A program made the position numbers and the translations under genes. DNA of 39,912 nucleotides from an uncultured Mycolicibacterium sp. Its GTDB lineage: Bacteria > Actinomycetota > Actinomycetes > Mycobacteriales > Mycobacteriaceae. This document shows, one piece after another, positions 15,569 to 27,621 of this stretch. The notes below the pieces were generated by a model. That model made no database searches. It was not told the origin of the DNA and was given only the letters and a program-made list of their open reading frames with translations. The first letter of the stretch is position 1; every line of letters starts with the position of its first letter. The stretch is from assembly GCA_945957405.1 (NCBI GenBank), contig CAMFLL010000021.1, positions 1 to 39,912 of the forward strand. The letters are read 5' to 3'.

Positions 15569-17920
15569 TCACCTGCCGAACCCGGCGTCACGCAGCGCCT
15601 GCGCCATTGAGCCCGACGCGGGCGTGGCGCCCGCATTCCGGTCACGATTCTGAGTGCGCTGCTGACCACGCCCCTTGTCTCCACCGCGCCCGGACTTCGG
15701 TTTGGCCTCGTCGCGTTTCCCTTTCGCGGCCTTGGGGGTGTCGGTGAGGCGCATCGTCAGGCCGATCCGCTGACGTTCGACATCGACGTCGAGCACTTTG
15801 ACCCGCACCACCTGACCCGAGCGCACGATCTCATGAGGGTCCGAGACAAACCGGTCGGACATCGCCGAGACGTGCACCAGACCGTCCTGGTGCACGCCGA
15901 CGTCGACGAATGCGCCGAACGCGGCCACATTGGTCACCACACCCTCCAGGACCATCCCCGGTTTGAGGTCGGCGACCTTCTCCACGCCGGCAGCGAACGT
16001 CGCGGTGGAGAACGCCGGTCGCGGGTCACGCCCGGGCTTCTCCAGTTCGGCCAGGATGTCGGTGACCGTGGGGATGCCGAACCGGTCGTCGGCGAAGTCC
16101 GCCGGCCGCAGGGACCGCAGCGACCGCTCGTCGCCGATCAGCTCCGCCAACTTCACACCGGCGCGGTCGAGGATGCGCCGCACCACCGGGTAGGCCTCAG
16201 GATGCACCCCCGAGGCATCAAGCGGATCGTCGCCGCCGCTGATCCGCAGGAAGCCGGCGCACTGCTCGAACGCCTTGGGCCCGAGTCGCGGTACGGCCAG
16301 CAGCGCCTTGCGGTTGCGGAACGGTCCGGCGTTGTCCCGATGGGAGACAATCGCTTCCGCCAACGAATCCGATACGCCCGATACCCGCGCCAGTAGAGGC
16401 ACGGATGCCGTGTTGAGGTCGACGCCCACCGCGTTCACCGCATCCTCGACCACCGCATCGAGGCTGCGGGCCAGGGTGCCCGGGGTCACGTCGTGCTGAT
16501 ACTGGCCGACACCGATCGACTTCGGCTCGATCTTCACCAGTTCTGCCAGCGGGTCCTGCAGCCGCCGCGCGATGGACACCGCGCCGCGGAGGGTGACGTC
16601 CAGGTCGGGCAGCTCATGGGCGGCGTAGGCGGACGCGGAGTACACCGATGCGCCGGCCTCACTGACCATCGCCTTCACCGGCGCCGCCGCGCCCGCTGCC
16701 GTGATGTCGGCGATCAGTTCGGCCGCCAGCGCGTCGGTCTCGCGCGAGGCCGTGCCGTTGCCGACCGCGATCAACTGCACACCGTGACGGGCGACGAGGG
16801 CGGCCAACGTCGCTTTGGCCGCATCCCACTGGCGCTGCGGCTGGTGCGGGAAGATGGCGCAGGTGTCGACCACCTTGCCGGTGCCGTCGACGACCGCGAC
16901 CTTGACCCCGGTGCGGAAACCCGGATCCAGGCCAAGTGTGGTGCGCGTGCCCGCCGGTGCGGCGAGCAGCAGATCCTTGAGGTTCTTGGCGAACACCGCC
17001 ACCGCGTCCTGCTCGGCGCGCTGCCGGAGCCGCAGCCGCGCGTCGACGGTGGCCGACACGACCAGCCGCGTCCGCCACGCCCACCGCACCGTGCCGGCCA
17101 GCCACGACGTCGCCGCACCGGGTGCGCTGACGTTCACGCCCAGCGCGCCCGCCACCATCGCCTGGTACACCTCGTCCTCGCCACCGTCGAAGCTGAGGGC
17201 CAGGACCTGCTCTTTCTCACCGCGGAGGACCGCCAGCACACGATGCGAAGGCATGTTCTTCAGCGGTTCGGCGAAGTCGAAATAATCACGGAACTTCTGG
17301 GCCGCAGCGCTTTTCGCCACTTCTTCAGATGGGGCCGAGGTGCGCACCGACCCCTCGGCCCAGAACCGCTCACGAACGGCACCCACCAGTTCGGCGTTCT
17401 CCGCCGCGCGTTCGACCAGGATGTGCCGAGCGCCCTCGAGTGCGGCGGCGGCATCGGGAAACACCTCACCGAGGAACCCGCCTGCGGCGTCCTCGGGGAT
17501 CAGGGTGGGGTCGGCAAGCAGTCGATCGGCCAGCTCCTCCAGGCCTGCTTCGCGCGCGATCTGCGCCTTGGTACGGCGCTTCGGCTTGTAGGGCAGGTAG
17601 ATGTCCTCGACCCTGGCCTTGGTGTCGGCAGCGACCAGTGCGGCATGCAACTCATCGGTGAGCTTGCCCTGCTCCTCGATCGAGGCCAGCACCGCGTTGC
17701 GGCGTTCGTCGAGTTCCTGCAGGTAGCGCAGCCGTTCCTCCAGCAGGCGCAGCTGCCCGTCGTCGAGGCTGCCGGTCACTTCCTTGCGGTACCGGGCGAT
17801 GAACGGGACCGTCGCCCCCTCCCCGAGCAGGCGGACGGTGGCGGCGACCTGGCTTTCGGCCACCTCCAGTTCCTGGGCGAGGCGCGTGGTTATCGGCTTG
17901 ACACTCGGGCGTGCTGTCAC
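15569..17920 (-). CDS. tex: Tex-family RNA-binding protein
   Basis: A 783-residue Tex protein starting at GTG. Domains in order are the helical N-terminal part with the conserved GATVPFIARYRKEVTGSLDDGQLRLLEERL, the YqgF/RNase H-like domain beginning TTLGLDPGFRTGVKVAVVD, a helix-hairpin-helix region VGVDLNTASVPLLARVSG...AIVSHRDNAGPFRNRKALLAV, and an S1 RNA-binding domain at about 655-726 (GMVLEGVVTNVAAFGAFVDVGVHQ). The last ~55 residues are a Lys/Arg/Gly-rich tail. Tex proteins bind nucleic acid and are tied to transcription and RNA fate, sometimes affecting toxin expression. It is a single-gene unit. A long open frame on the opposite strand is only an antisense shadow of it. Confidence 0.96.
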   Translation of the reverse strand: MTARPSVKPITTRLAQELEVAESQVAATVRLLGEGATVPFIARYRKEVTGSLDDGQLRLLEERLRYLQELDERRNAVLASIEEQGKLTDELHAALVAADTKARVEDIYLPYKPKRRTKAQIAREAGLEELADRLLADPTLIPEDAAGGFLGEVFPDAAAALEGARHILVERAAENAELVGAVRERFWAEGSVRTSAPSEEVAKSAAAQKFRDYFDFAEPLKNMPSHRVLAVLRGEKEQVLALSFDGGEDEVYQAMVAGALGVNVSAPGAATSWLAGTVRWAWRTRLVVSATVDARLRLRQRAEQDAVAVFAKNLKDLLLAAPAGTRTTLGLDPGFRTGVKVAVVDGTGKVVDTCAIFPHQPQRQWDAAKATLAALVARHGVQLIAVGNGTASRETDALAAELIADITAAGAAAPVKAMVSEAGASVYSASAYAAHELPDLDVTLRGAVSIARRLQDPLAELVKIEPKSIGVGQYQHDVTPGTLARSLDAVVEDAVNAVGVDLNTASVPLLARVSGVSDSLAEAIVSHRDNAGPFRNRKALLAVPRLGPKAFEQCAGFLRISGGDDPLDASGVHPEAYPVVRRILDRAGVKLAELIGDERSLRSLRPADFADDRFGIPTVTDILAELEKPGRDPRPAFSTATFAAGVEKVADLKPGMVLEGVVTNVAAFGAFVDVGVHQDGLVHVSAMSDRFVSDPHEIVRSGQVVRVKVLDVDVERQRIGLTMRLTDTPKAAKGKRDEAKPKSGRGGDKGRGQQRTQNRDRNAGATPASGSMAQALRDAGFGR

Positions 17921-18022
17921 GCGCGGAACCCTACCGAAAGCTTCCGACGGACGGCCGCAAGCCAGGCGACCAGGTGGCGCTCTACGCTGAACACCGCAGC
18001 CACCACCTGGAGGTAATCGTCA

Positions 18023-18643
18023 ATGACCGTCGCCCGACGTGAACGTGCCGCATTGATCGCCACCATGCGCGGGGCCAGTCCCGACGCGCCGACGCTGTGC
18101 GAAGGCTGGCAGGCCCGCGATCTGGCGGCCCACCTGTATGTCCGGGAGCATCGCCTCGACGCCTCTCCGGGTATCGCCGTACCGGCGTTCGCCTCGTACA
18201 CCGAGAAGGTGCAGAACCACGCCGCCCAATCGATCGGCTACGAAGAGCTGCTCGACAAGATCGCGGCCGGGCCGCCGCTCTACTCACCGTTCAAGCTGCT
18301 CGACCCGGTGGCCAATGTCGGTGAGATGTTCATCCACCACGAAGACATGCGGCGGGCGCAACCTGATTGGGCACCACGGGTTCTCGACGCAGACCTCGAG
18401 AAGTCGCTGGCCCGGACGCTGTCCCTGATGGCCCGCCTGACGCTCAGCAAGGTGCCCGCCCGCGTGACGCTGCAGACCCCCGACGGCCATGCCGTCCTGA
18501 CGGCCGGCAAGGGCGGCCCGGTCGTGGTGACCGGCAGCCCGTCCGAACTGCTCCTGTTCGCCACCGGCCGCACCGCTCAGGTGGAGTACGACGGTGATGC
18601 GGCGACCATCGCGGCGCTCAAGGATGCCCCGAAGGGGCTGTGA
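18023..18643 (+). CDS. TIGR03085-type (DinB / maleylpyruvate isomerase-like) protein
   Basis: A 206-residue actinobacterial protein of the TIGR03085 group in the DinB/YfiT four-helix bundle superfamily, where many members are mycothiol-dependent transferases. The N-terminal pattern TLCEGWQARDLAAHLYVREHRLDA and the second metal-ligand motif NVGEMFIHHEDMRRAQ (His pair) fit a bound divalent metal. The C-terminal third, RVTLQTPDGHAVLTAGKGGPVVVTGSPSELLLFATGR, matches the SCP2-like tail seen in this group. GGAGG at 18009-18013 fixes the ATG. The reaction is unknown. Its TGA is directly adjacent to the stop of the convergent cupin gene, sharing TGATCA. Confidence 0.8.
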   Translation: MTVARRERAALIATMRGASPDAPTLCEGWQARDLAAHLYVREHRLDASPGIAVPAFASYTEKVQNHAAQSIGYEELLDKIAAGPPLYSPFKLLDPVANVGEMFIHHEDMRRAQPDWAPRVLDADLEKSLARTLSLMARLTLSKVPARVTLQTPDGHAVLTAGKGGPVVVTGSPSELLLFATGRTAQVEYDGDAATIAALKDAPKGL

Positions 18644-19207
18644 TCAGGTGGGCAGCGTCTCAGTGGGATCGCTGTACTGCGGATAGCGGGAGCGGTAACC
18701 GCGGGCCCGGGCCAGCGGCGCCAGCGCCGCGAACAGACCGCGGGCCGCGACACCGGCAACCCCCGGGAATCCGATGCCGTCCCGGAAATCGTGCGCGATG
18801 ATCACGGTCTGCAGGAGGCTGGGCATCTGCGTCCTGGTGTTCACCTTGCCGTCGCGCGCGAGTCCGAACCACGTCTCGAAGAACGTCGCCATCTGATACG
18901 CCGGACACAGGTCGACGACGACGGTCGCGGGTTCGTCGAACGGGTTTCCCCACACGTGTCCGGCGCCGCGCGGCACCACCACGATCTCGCCGACATCGAG
19001 CGACCGAAGCCGCCCTGACTCGTTGATCTGCACCCGCCCGGCCGTCACCTCGAAGCGTTCCTCCGAGCGCGGATGCGTGTGAGGACGCGGCAGGAAGCCG
19101 CCGGGCGCCATCTCGATGCGCAGCTTCAACATGTCGTCGCGCACGTCCAGGAACGTGACCCGCTCTCCGGTCAGCGGATGCGCGATGGTCTTGCCGATCT
19201 CAGCCAT
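18644..19207 (-). CDS. Cupin-domain protein
   Basis: A 187-residue protein starting at the ATG of MAEIGKTI, preceded by a run of six G; an open frame continues 22 codons upstream but lacks a ribosome site. The cupin motif 1, RPHTHPRSEERFEVTAGRVQI, supplies the HxH and Glu metal ligands. Motif 2 is around VVPRGAGHVWGNP, with the last His. The C-terminal half (ATFFETWFGLARDGKVNTRTQMPSLLQTVIIAHDF) is helical and typical of the cupin proteins of actinobacteria that are annotated only by the fold. It may be an oxygenase, isomerase or sensor; no substrate can be given. It follows the acyltransferase-3 gene on the same strand (19-nt gap) and may be cotranscribed. Confidence 0.8.
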   Translation of the reverse strand: MAEIGKTIAHPLTGERVTFLDVRDDMLKLRIEMAPGGFLPRPHTHPRSEERFEVTAGRVQINESGRLRSLDVGEIVVVPRGAGHVWGNPFDEPATVVVDLCPAYQMATFFETWFGLARDGKVNTRTQMPSLLQTVIIAHDFRDGIGFPGVAGVAARGLFAALAPLARARGYRSRYPQYSDPTETLPT

Positions 19208-19226
19208 GTGTCCCCCCGGTCGCTGA

Positions 19227-20555
19227 TCAGCCGAGTATGGCAGCGCGCGCTGTCTGCCGTGCGGTGATCGCACCGGCGCACACCCGCGCGGCCACGACGC
19301 CGACGAGGAAGCACACCAGCGATGTCCAGCCCGCGGTGCCGCTGAGGCCGTTCTTGGCCATGAGCACCAGGGCGACGCCCGCGACGCAGATCAGAAACCC
19401 GGCGACGGTGGCGGCGACACCGGAGGCCCGCACAGGTGCGTCCCAGTACGGCAGCGGGCGGTGCTCCAAAGGTGAGAGCAGCCGGAACAGCAGGGCCATC
19501 ACGACGCTGAACACCAGCGCGCGCAACAGCATCGCACCCCAAAATTCCTGCGCTGCAACATCATACGCATCCATACCGAACGCGTGCAGCGTGAATGCCG
19601 CGATGGCGATGGCTGGGATGTGCCACAGGTAGAGGGTCATCGCGCCACCGTTGCCCACTGCGACCAGGCGCCACACCCGCGGCCGCGCCGCCCACGTGTT
19701 GACTGCACCGGCTGCGGCGACGAAGACGCATAACATCCAGATGCACTGCAACGCCAGGAGCAGCGTCGGCGGTGAGACGTTCGAGGTGCCCTCAGTCCCC
19801 GTGACCACAAGCGACACCTGATAGACGCCGGCGGCCGCCAGCAACACCTGCGCCCCGAATGCCGCGGCGGCGACACCCAACGCGGTACGTCGACCGATCA
19901 GGCGGCGAGCGTAACCCACCCCGATCACCACGGGGATCAGCCAGACGAAGACGAAGTTGGCGGCGCCGGCTTCGGGCGCGCCGACGGCGAACCGGATCGC
20001 ATCCATGGCGGCCGTCGCGGCCACCAGGGATCCGACGATGGCGGTGACGGCGCGGCCGCTGCCCATCCGGGCCAACGCCGGGACGACGGCGAGTACCACC
20101 AGATAGACGCCGAGGAACCACAACAGCGCCACGCATTCACGACCGAGCCGGTCAGCGGATTCGGCACCGAGCACCACCCGGACGACGCCGAGGCCGACAA
20201 CCCAGGCGGCGAGATACCAGAACACCGGGCGGCACAGGCGCTGCGCGCGGGTGAACAACCATGTGCCCCAGGACCGGTCGGCATGCCATCCGTACGCCCC
20301 CGCAGCCCCGCCGGCCAGGAAGAACAGGGGCATGATCTGCACCACCCAGGTCACCGGAGTGATGGCCGGCAGCGCACCGAGCAGGTTGCCGATCCGGAGT
20401 CCGCCGGAGTCGATGGTGGCCAGCAGGAGTGCGCAGTGCCCGAACATCACCACCACCAGGGCGGCAAGGCGCGCGACATCGATGGCACGGTCGCGGTCGG
20501 TCGCGCGTTTGGTGGACACGACGCGTGTTTCGGACATGGGGCTGGTGAGTTCCAT
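19227..20555 (-). CDS. Acyltransferase family 3 membrane protein
   Basis: About 442 residues from MELTSPMSETRV; ATGs at 20585 and 20537 are equally possible because no start has a good ribosome site. It is a polytopic membrane protein with ten or so helices. The acyltransferase-3 features are RDRAIDVARLAALVVVMFGHC near the N terminus, with the conserved R-x-x-D and the catalytic His, and the later IMPLFFLAGG and GAMTLYLWHIPAI motifs. Family members transfer acyl groups (acetyl, succinyl and others) onto glycans or lipids at the membrane. No glycan synthesis genes are near, so the acceptor is unknown. It lies between icd2 and the cupin gene, all on the minus strand. Confidence 0.85.
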   Translation of the reverse strand: MELTSPMSETRVVSTKRATDRDRAIDVARLAALVVVMFGHCALLLATIDSGGLRIGNLLGALPAITPVTWVVQIMPLFFLAGGAAGAYGWHADRSWGTWLFTRAQRLCRPVFWYLAAWVVGLGVVRVVLGAESADRLGRECVALLWFLGVYLVVLAVVPALARMGSGRAVTAIVGSLVAATAAMDAIRFAVGAPEAGAANFVFVWLIPVVIGVGYARRLIGRRTALGVAAAAFGAQVLLAAAGVYQVSLVVTGTEGTSNVSPPTLLLALQCIWMLCVFVAAAGAVNTWAARPRVWRLVAVGNGGAMTLYLWHIPAIAIAAFTLHAFGMDAYDVAAQEFWGAMLLRALVFSVVMALLFRLLSPLEHRPLPYWDAPVRASGVAATVAGFLICVAGVALVLMAKNGLSGTAGWTSLVCFLVGVVAARVCAGAITARQTARAAILG

Positions 20556-20619
20556 GCCCCCAGAGTCGCGGCCGGCTGCCGTCATCGGCAGAGTAGGACT
20601 ACCCGGATCAGCGGGCCGG

Positions 20620-22869
20620 TCAGCCGCGCGCGGCCTCCAACGTGTCGTTGAACGTCTTGCTCGGCCGCATCACCTCGGACGTCTTCTCCGGGTCCGGGTA
20701 GTAGTAGCCGCCGATGTCGGCCGGCTTGCCCTGAACGGCCGCAAGCTCGGTGACGATGGTGTCCTCGTTCTCGGCCAGCGTCTTGGCCAGCGGCGCGAAG
20801 TGTTCGGCGAGCTCTTTGTCCTCGGTCTGCGCGGCCAGCTTCTGCGCCCAGTACAGCGCCAGGTAGTACTGGCTGCCGCGGTTGTCGAGTTCACCGGTCT
20901 TGCGTGACGGGCTCTTGTCGTTCTCCAGCAGTTCGCCGATCGCGGCGTCCAACGTGGTGGCCAGGACCTTGGCCTTCGCATTGTCGAGTTTGTTGCCCAT
21001 GTCCTCGAAGCTGGCGCCAAGGGCGAGGAACTCGCCGAGCGAATCCCAGCGCAGGTGGTTCTCCTCGACCAGCTGCTTGACATGCTTGGGTGCTGAACCG
21101 CCTGCACCCGTTTCGTACATCCCGCCACCGGCCATGAGCGGCACCACGGACAGCATCTTGGCGCTGGTGCCCAGTTCCAGGATGGGGAACAGGTCGGTGA
21201 GGTAGTCACGCAGGATGTTGCCGGTGGCGGCGATGGTGTCTTGTCCTCGGATCACGCGCTCCAACGTGTAGCGCATGGCCCACACCTGCGGCATCACCTG
21301 GATCTCCAAGCCCTCGGTGTCGAGGTCCTTCAGGTACTTCTTCACCTTTTCGCGCAGTTCCGCCTCGTGCGGTCGCTCGGTGTCCAGCCAGAACACCACG
21401 GTCATGCCGGAGTCCCGGGCGCGGGACACGGCAAGCTTGACCCAGTCCCGGATCGCGGCGTCCGTGACGACCGGCATCCGCCAGATGTCACCGGCCTCGA
21501 CATCCCAGCTGAGCAGGACTTCACCCGAGTCGAGGTCGACGATGTTGGCGGCACCGTCCTCAGGGATCTCGAAAGTCTTGTCGTGCGATCCGTACTCCTC
21601 GGCCTTCTGCGCCATGAGGCCGACGTTGGGGACGGTGCCCATGGTGGTCGGGTCGAACTGCCCGTGCGTCTTACAGAAGTTGATGACTTCCTGGTAGATG
21701 CGCGAGAACGTCGACTCCGGGTTGACGGCCTTGGTGTCCTTGGTGCGGCCGTCGGCGCCGTACATCTTGCCGCCGAGGCGGATCATCGCCGGCATCGAGG
21801 CGTCGACGATGACGTCGCTGGGCGAATGGAAATTCGTGATACCCCGCGCAGAGTCGACCATGGCCAACTCCGGACGGTGCTCATGCACGGCGTGGATGTC
21901 GTTGATGATCTCTTCACGCTGCGATGCCGGTAGCGACTCGATCTTGTCGTACAGGTCGACCATGCCGTTGTTGACGTTGACGCCCAGCTCGTCGAGCACC
22001 TTCTGATGCTTGGCGAACGCGTCCTTGTAGAAGACCTTGATGCAATGGCCGAACACGATGGGGTGACTGACCTTCATCATGGTGGCCTTGACGTGCAGGG
22101 AGAACATCACCCCGGTCTTGTAGGCATCCTCGATCTCGGCTTCGTAGAAGTCGCACAGCGCCTTCTTGCTCATGAACATGCTGTCGATGACGTCGCCCTT
22201 TTGCAGTGCCACCTCGGGCTTGAGCACGATGGTCTCACTCGTGCCATCTTGGCGTCGTGTCTCGAGCACCATCTTGACGTTGCGGTCCTTGTCCAGGGTC
22301 ATCGACTTCTCGCCGTGGTAGAAGTCGCCGTCTTTCATGGTCGCGACGTGCGTACGCGACGCCTGTGACCACGCACCCATGCTGTGCGGGTGGTTCTTCG
22401 CGTACTCCTTGACCGCCTTGGGCGCCCGCCGATCCGAGTTTCCTTCGCGCAGTACGGGGTTCACCGCACTACCGAGGATGGTCGAGTAGCGCCGCTTGAT
22501 CTCTTTTTCCTCGTCGGTCTTCGGATCACCCGGATAGTCGGGCAGGTCGTAACCCTTGTCCTTGAGCTCCTTGATGGCGGCCACGAGTTGGGGTACCGAC
22601 GCGCTGATGTTCGGCAGCTTGATGATGTTGGTGTCGGGCAGATGCGTGAGCTCACCCAGTTCACCCAGGTTGTCGGGGACGCGCTGCTCCTCGGTGAGGC
22701 GATCGGAGAACTCCGCGAGGATGCGCGCCGCGACCGAGATGTCGCTGGCCCTGACGTCGATGCCGGCCGCTTCCGCGAACGTCTGGATCACGGGAAGAAA
22801 GGCGTAGGTCGCCAGCAGCGGAGCCTCGTCGGTCAGCGTGTAGATGATGGTCGGCTGCTCGGCGCTCAT
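20620..22869 (-). CDS. icd2: Isocitrate dehydrogenase, NADP-dependent, monomeric type
   Basis: A 749-residue monomeric isocitrate dehydrogenase, the length of mycobacterial Icd2 (about 745), distinct from the short dimeric Icd1. It converts isocitrate to 2-oxoglutarate with NADP in the TCA cycle and competes with isocitrate lyase at the glyoxylate branch. The start [24 protein letters not shown] and motifs [41 protein letters not shown], and [21 protein letters not shown] are hallmark segments. GGGAGAG precedes the ATG. Later regions [18 protein letters not shown] and [19 protein letters not shown] are also conserved. It appears intact. Confidence 0.97.
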   Translation of the reverse strand: MSAEQPTIIYTLTDEAPLLATYAFLPVIQTFAEAAGIDVRASDISVAARILAEFSDRLTEEQRVPDNLGELGELTHLPDTNIIKLPNISASVPQLVAAIKELKDKGYDLPDYPGDPKTDEEKEIKRRYSTILGSAVNPVLREGNSDRRAPKAVKEYAKNHPHSMGAWSQASRTHVATMKDGDFYHGEKSMTLDKDRNVKMVLETRRQDGTSETIVLKPEVALQKGDVIDSMFMSKKALCDFYEAEIEDAYKTGVMFSLHVKATMMKVSHPIVFGHCIKVFYKDAFAKHQKVLDELGVNVNNGMVDLYDKIESLPASQREEIINDIHAVHEHRPELAMVDSARGITNFHSPSDVIVDASMPAMIRLGGKMYGADGRTKDTKAVNPESTFSRIYQEVINFCKTHGQFDPTTMGTVPNVGLMAQKAEEYGSHDKTFEIPEDGAANIVDLDSGEVLLSWDVEAGDIWRMPVVTDAAIRDWVKLAVSRARDSGMTVVFWLDTERPHEAELREKVKKYLKDLDTEGLEIQVMPQVWAMRYTLERVIRGQDTIAATGNILRDYLTDLFPILELGTSAKMLSVVPLMAGGGMYETGAGGSAPKHVKQLVEENHLRWDSLGEFLALGASFEDMGNKLDNAKAKVLATTLDAAIGELLENDKSPSRKTGELDNRGSQYYLALYWAQKLAAQTEDKELAEHFAPLAKTLAENEDTIVTELAAVQGKPADIGGYYYPDPEKTSEVMRPSKTFNDTLEAARG

Positions 22870-23062
22870 GTCTCTCCCGGCTTCGGTATCGGTCAGGGCT
22901 GGTGCGGCGGGTACAAGTATCGTGCCCGGCGCGGTCTCACGCGCGGCTGCCCCACGGTCGGCCGCACATCACGAACTTACCGCCGAACTGGTCGCCCAGG
23001 TGAGGTTGGGGTCCTCCGTCCCGGGCGAACATGTGGGCGCATTTGTCTAGGTGGAATACCGT

Positions 23063-23275
23063 TTACTCGACGCCGATGGCCACTTCCGTCGACTTGATGA
23101 ACACCGTCGCGGCCTTGCCCTCTTCGAGACCGAGGTCCTCTGCGGCGTCCTTGGTGATCGACGCAGTCACGACCTGGTCGCCACCGTCGAGCCGCACTTT
23201 GACCGTTGCCATCACGGCGCCCAGCGTGACCTCGGTGATGGTGCCGGCGAGCTGATTGCGGGTGGAAAGACGCAT
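23063..23275 (-). CDS. mop: Molbindin (Mop), single TOBE-domain molybdate-binding protein
   Basis: A 70-residue stand-alone TOBE/Mop domain: MRLSTRNQLAGTITEVTLGAVMATVKV, then VTASITKDAAEDLGLEEGKAATVFIKSTEVAI. This is the complete family motif and length. Such proteins form hexamers that store or buffer molybdate or tungstate in the cytoplasm. AGAGGA lies upstream of the ATG. It diverges from the Moco-fold secreted gene, with a 111-nt region holding the palindrome TCTCCGGAGA (23339-23348) and ACGGT-ACTG-ACCGT (23311-23324). ModA and a TOBE regulator are within 2 kb, which supports a molybdenum role. Confidence 0.9.
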   Translation of the reverse strand: MRLSTRNQLAGTITEVTLGAVMATVKVRLDGGDQVVTASITKDAAEDLGLEEGKAATVFIKSTEVAIGVE

Positions 23276-23386
23276 CGTTGTCCTCTGTTCGGGTAGGGGT
23301 TACCGCTCTGACGGTACTGACCGTAGTTGCCGAACCGCTCTCCGGAGATATCGTTCGGGAGATCCGATCCGCAGAGGAGACAACCC

Positions 23387-23920
23387 ATGGGCACTGCCGC
23401 AGTCGTGACGGCCCGCCTGGCCGTGGTGGCGGTGGCCGCCGGCCTGATCGCCGGGGCAGCGCCGGCTCGCGCTGATGATCCGCCTTCCTTCGCCGCCGGC
23501 CAGCTGACTGTCTCGGGTGATGTCGCGAACCCGTCGACGGTGACCCTCGACCAATTGCGGCAGTACCCGGTGCGCGACCAGACCGTGACGTTCGAATCAG
23601 GTTCGGGCACACAGCATCACACCTCCCCGGGCGCAGGGCTGGCCGACGTGATCGTCCCCGCTGCCCCGAATGTCGATGCCGCTGCCAAGCATCCGATGCT
23701 TCCGGTGGCCATCCTGGCCACCGGAAGCGACGGCTACGCCGCAGTGCTGGCATGGGGCGAGGTCGGTCCCGAACTCACGGCGACCCCGCCCGTCGTGGCC
23801 TACAGCGAAGACGGCCAAGCCCTGCCACAACCACGGCTCGTCGTACCTGCAGATCGTGACGGAGGCCGGTACGTGGCGAATCTGGTCGATCTTCGTGTGG
23901 TCAACCCCGCCCTGGGGTGA
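23387..23920 (+). CDS. Secreted molybdopterin-oxidoreductase-fold protein lacking cysteine
   Basis: A 177-residue exported protein starting at ATG 23387 with GAGGAGA upstream. Residues 1-~30 are a Sec signal peptide ending in APARA before DD. The mature part matches the oxidoreductase molybdopterin-binding (sulfite-oxidase-like) fold: LTVSGDVANPSTVTLDQLRQYP, PGAGLADVI, ILATGSDGYAAVLAWGEVGP, VVAYSEDGQALPQPRLVVPADRDGGRYVANLVDLRVV. Full enzymes carry a cysteine that binds molybdenum, and this protein has no cysteine at all. It is also shorter than catalytic members. It may be a binding or chaperone protein, or a degenerate form. Its place between Mop and ModA suggests a molybdenum link. The enzyme role is doubtful. 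Confidence 0.75.
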   Translation: MGTAAVVTARLAVVAVAAGLIAGAAPARADDPPSFAAGQLTVSGDVANPSTVTLDQLRQYPVRDQTVTFESGSGTQHHTSPGAGLADVIVPAAPNVDAAAKHPMLPVAILATGSDGYAAVLAWGEVGPELTATPPVVAYSEDGQALPQPRLVVPADRDGGRYVANLVDLRVVNPALG

Positions 23921-23929
23921 GCACCGCCA

Positions 23930-26611
<2,682 letters not shown>

Positions 26612-26678
26612 CCCGCATGAACCCGCCGTTGCTGTGGCAAATCCGGTCAAACGGTTGCCATTCGGCTATGGTTCCGCT

Positions 26679-27575
26679 GTGCCTGAGATGAATCGTCGCA
26701 ATGTGATGTTCATGATGGGGCTGGGGGCCGCCACTGCTGCATTGCCTGTTGCCACCGCCCACGCCGAGCCGAACATCGGCGACAGCCCGCCGGCGCCCGC
26801 TCCGGGCCCGGCGGCGCCACCCGGGGCGCCGGCGCCGGCCGCCGCAGACCCCGGACCTGTGTTTCTCTTCCAGGATGAATTCAACGGTCCGGCCGGTGCA
26901 CCGCCGGATCCGGCGTGGTGGTTCATGGTGCCGGCCCGCGAGACCATCAAGAACCCGGTCGAGTGGGATCAACCCTTCAACATGGGGCGCTACGTCACCG
27001 ACCAGGAGCATATTTTCCAGGACGGCAAAGGCAACCTCGTCATCCGCGCCACCCGCGGACCCGGCACCACGATCCAGGAAAAATACGCGAGTGGCAAAGT
27101 TGTGGGGCTGTGGCGCGGCGGTATGGGCACCACCTGGGAGGCCCGCGTCAAGCTCAACTGCCTCACCGATGGCGCATGGCCAGCATTCTGGCTGCTCAAC
27201 GATGATCCGGTGCGGGGCGGCGAAGTCGACCTCGTGGAGTGGTACGGCAACCGCGACTGGCCGTCGGGCACCACGGTGCACGCAAAGCTGGACGGCACGT
27301 CCTTCGCGACGGACTCGCACCCCATCGACAGCGCCTGGCACACCTGGCGCATGACCTGGCTGCCTTCCGGTCTGTACTTCTGGAAGGACTACGCGCCCGG
27401 GATGGAGCCGTTCTTCACCGTCCCCGCCAATTCCCTCGAGGAATGGCCGTTCAACGACCCCGGGTACACGATGGTCGCAGTCTTCAACATCGCGGTCGGC
27501 GGATCGGGCGGGCGCGAGCCCGCCGGCGGTTCGTACCCGGCCGAGATGCTGATCGACTGGATTCGCGTCTTCTGA
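26679..27575 (+). CDS. Secreted GH16 glycoside hydrolase (Rv0315-like beta-glucanase)
   Basis: About 298 residues from GTG 26679 (MPEMNRRNVMFMMG); ATG 26688 is possible. The N terminus carries an Arg pair before a hydrophobic stretch and ends ATAHAEPN, a likely Tat or Sec export signal. A Pro/Ala-rich linker (to about residue 60) precedes the GH16 jelly-roll. The catalytic motif GEVDLVEW gives nucleophile E182, D184 and acid/base E187. Other shared blocks are VFLFQDEFNGPAG, GLWRGGMGTTWEARVKLN, and PFNDPGYTMVAVFNIAVGGSGG. It closely matches M. tuberculosis Rv0315, a secreted beta-1,3-glucanase-type protein. The activity on host or fungal glucan is inferred from the family. Confidence 0.92.
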   Translation: MPEMNRRNVMFMMGLGAATAALPVATAHAEPNIGDSPPAPAPGPAAPPGAPAPAAADPGPVFLFQDEFNGPAGAPPDPAWWFMVPARETIKNPVEWDQPFNMGRYVTDQEHIFQDGKGNLVIRATRGPGTTIQEKYASGKVVGLWRGGMGTTWEARVKLNCLTDGAWPAFWLLNDDPVRGGEVDLVEWYGNRDWPSGTTVHAKLDGTSFATDSHPIDSAWHTWRMTWLPSGLYFWKDYAPGMEPFFTVPANSLEEWPFNDPGYTMVAVFNIAVGGSGGREPAGGSYPAEMLIDWIRVF

Positions 27576-27621
27576 CTGACCGGTTCAGATGCGTTGACGC
27601 GCTGCCTGATTCGGAGCCGAG

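Noticed and set aside
16493-18016. 507-codon open frame on the plus strand opposite tex
   Set aside because: It is the antisense of a clearly conserved Tex protein; its Arg/Gly-rich sequence has no domain. High GC content makes such long antisense frames common.
23904-23918. ACCCC/GGGGT hairpin as terminator between the Moco-fold gene and modA
   Set aside because: A 5-bp stem inside the coding end is too weak to call.
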